Shown here: one piece after another, positions 5,420-5,450 of the stretch
Position numbering within the stretch: the first letter of the stretch is position 1
Layout of the letters: every line of letters begins with the position of its first letter
Source of the DNA: an uncultured Selenomonadales bacterium
GTDB lineage: Bacteria > Bacillota > Negativicutes > Selenomonadales > Selenomonadaceae
DNA length: 5,450 nucleotides
Direction of reading: 5' to 3'
NCBI GenBank assembly: GCA_947305445.1
Contig: CAMZDU010000101.1
Span: 1 to 5,450, forward strand
Position numbers and translations under genes: made by a program
The notes under the pieces: model-generated
Database searches by the model: none
The model's input: the letters and a program-made list of their open reading frames with translations, nothing else
Told to the model about the DNA's origin: nothing

Positions 5420-5450
5420 TTAGGATTGTTGATTTGACGCCTTTCTTTCA

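Noticed and set aside
5390..5450. Frameshift that would extend the FlgT_N-like protein past 5419
   Set aside because: Another frame stays open to the window edge, but its residues (rich in Cys, Phe, Val) do not continue the charged helix, so there is no positive sign of a frameshift.

Overview
The window looks like chromosome from a diderm Firmicute, most likely Negativicutes (Selenomonas-like). The basis is inference: strong GGAGG-type Shine-Dalgarno sites before most genes, as in Firmicutes, together with exported proteins typical of bacteria with an outer membrane (a BepA-like M48 peptidase with TPRs and a FlgT_N-like exported protein). No rRNA, tRNA, transposase, phage module or CRISPR array is visible.

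Layout. (1) 1-235, minus: the first 78 codons of a gene running off the left edge, with an unusual Gly-rich start and no recognised function. (2) 236-612: a 377-nt gene-free stretch. It carries a good sigma-70-type promoter pointing at gene 1 and about 295 nt of apparent leader with several inverted repeats, the best being a roughly 13-bp stem at 384-433. (3) 613-4749, minus: a tight three-gene run, transcribed in the order M48 peptidase with TPRs (2971-4749), DegT/StrS-type nucleotide-sugar aminotransferase (1848-2984), nagA (613-1788). The first two overlap by 14 nt and the last two are 59 nt apart. (4) 4750-4948: a divergent intergenic region with an extended -10 element on each strand and three perfect or near-perfect palindromes. 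(5) 4949-5419, plus: a small exported protein with a FlgT_N/LPP20-like domain. (6) 5420-5450: nothing seen.

How the genes may work together. NagA and the aminotransferase both handle amino sugars: one deacetylates GlcNAc-6-P for recycling, the other probably puts an amino group on a nucleotide-linked deoxysugar for a surface glycan. The peptidase that leads the run and the divergent FlgT_N-like protein both carry signal peptides and would act outside the cytoplasm. A cell-envelope theme is therefore plausible, but the link rests on gene order alone. No clearly new system is visible. The most interesting parts are the structured leader at 236-530 and the unrecognised protein it precedes.
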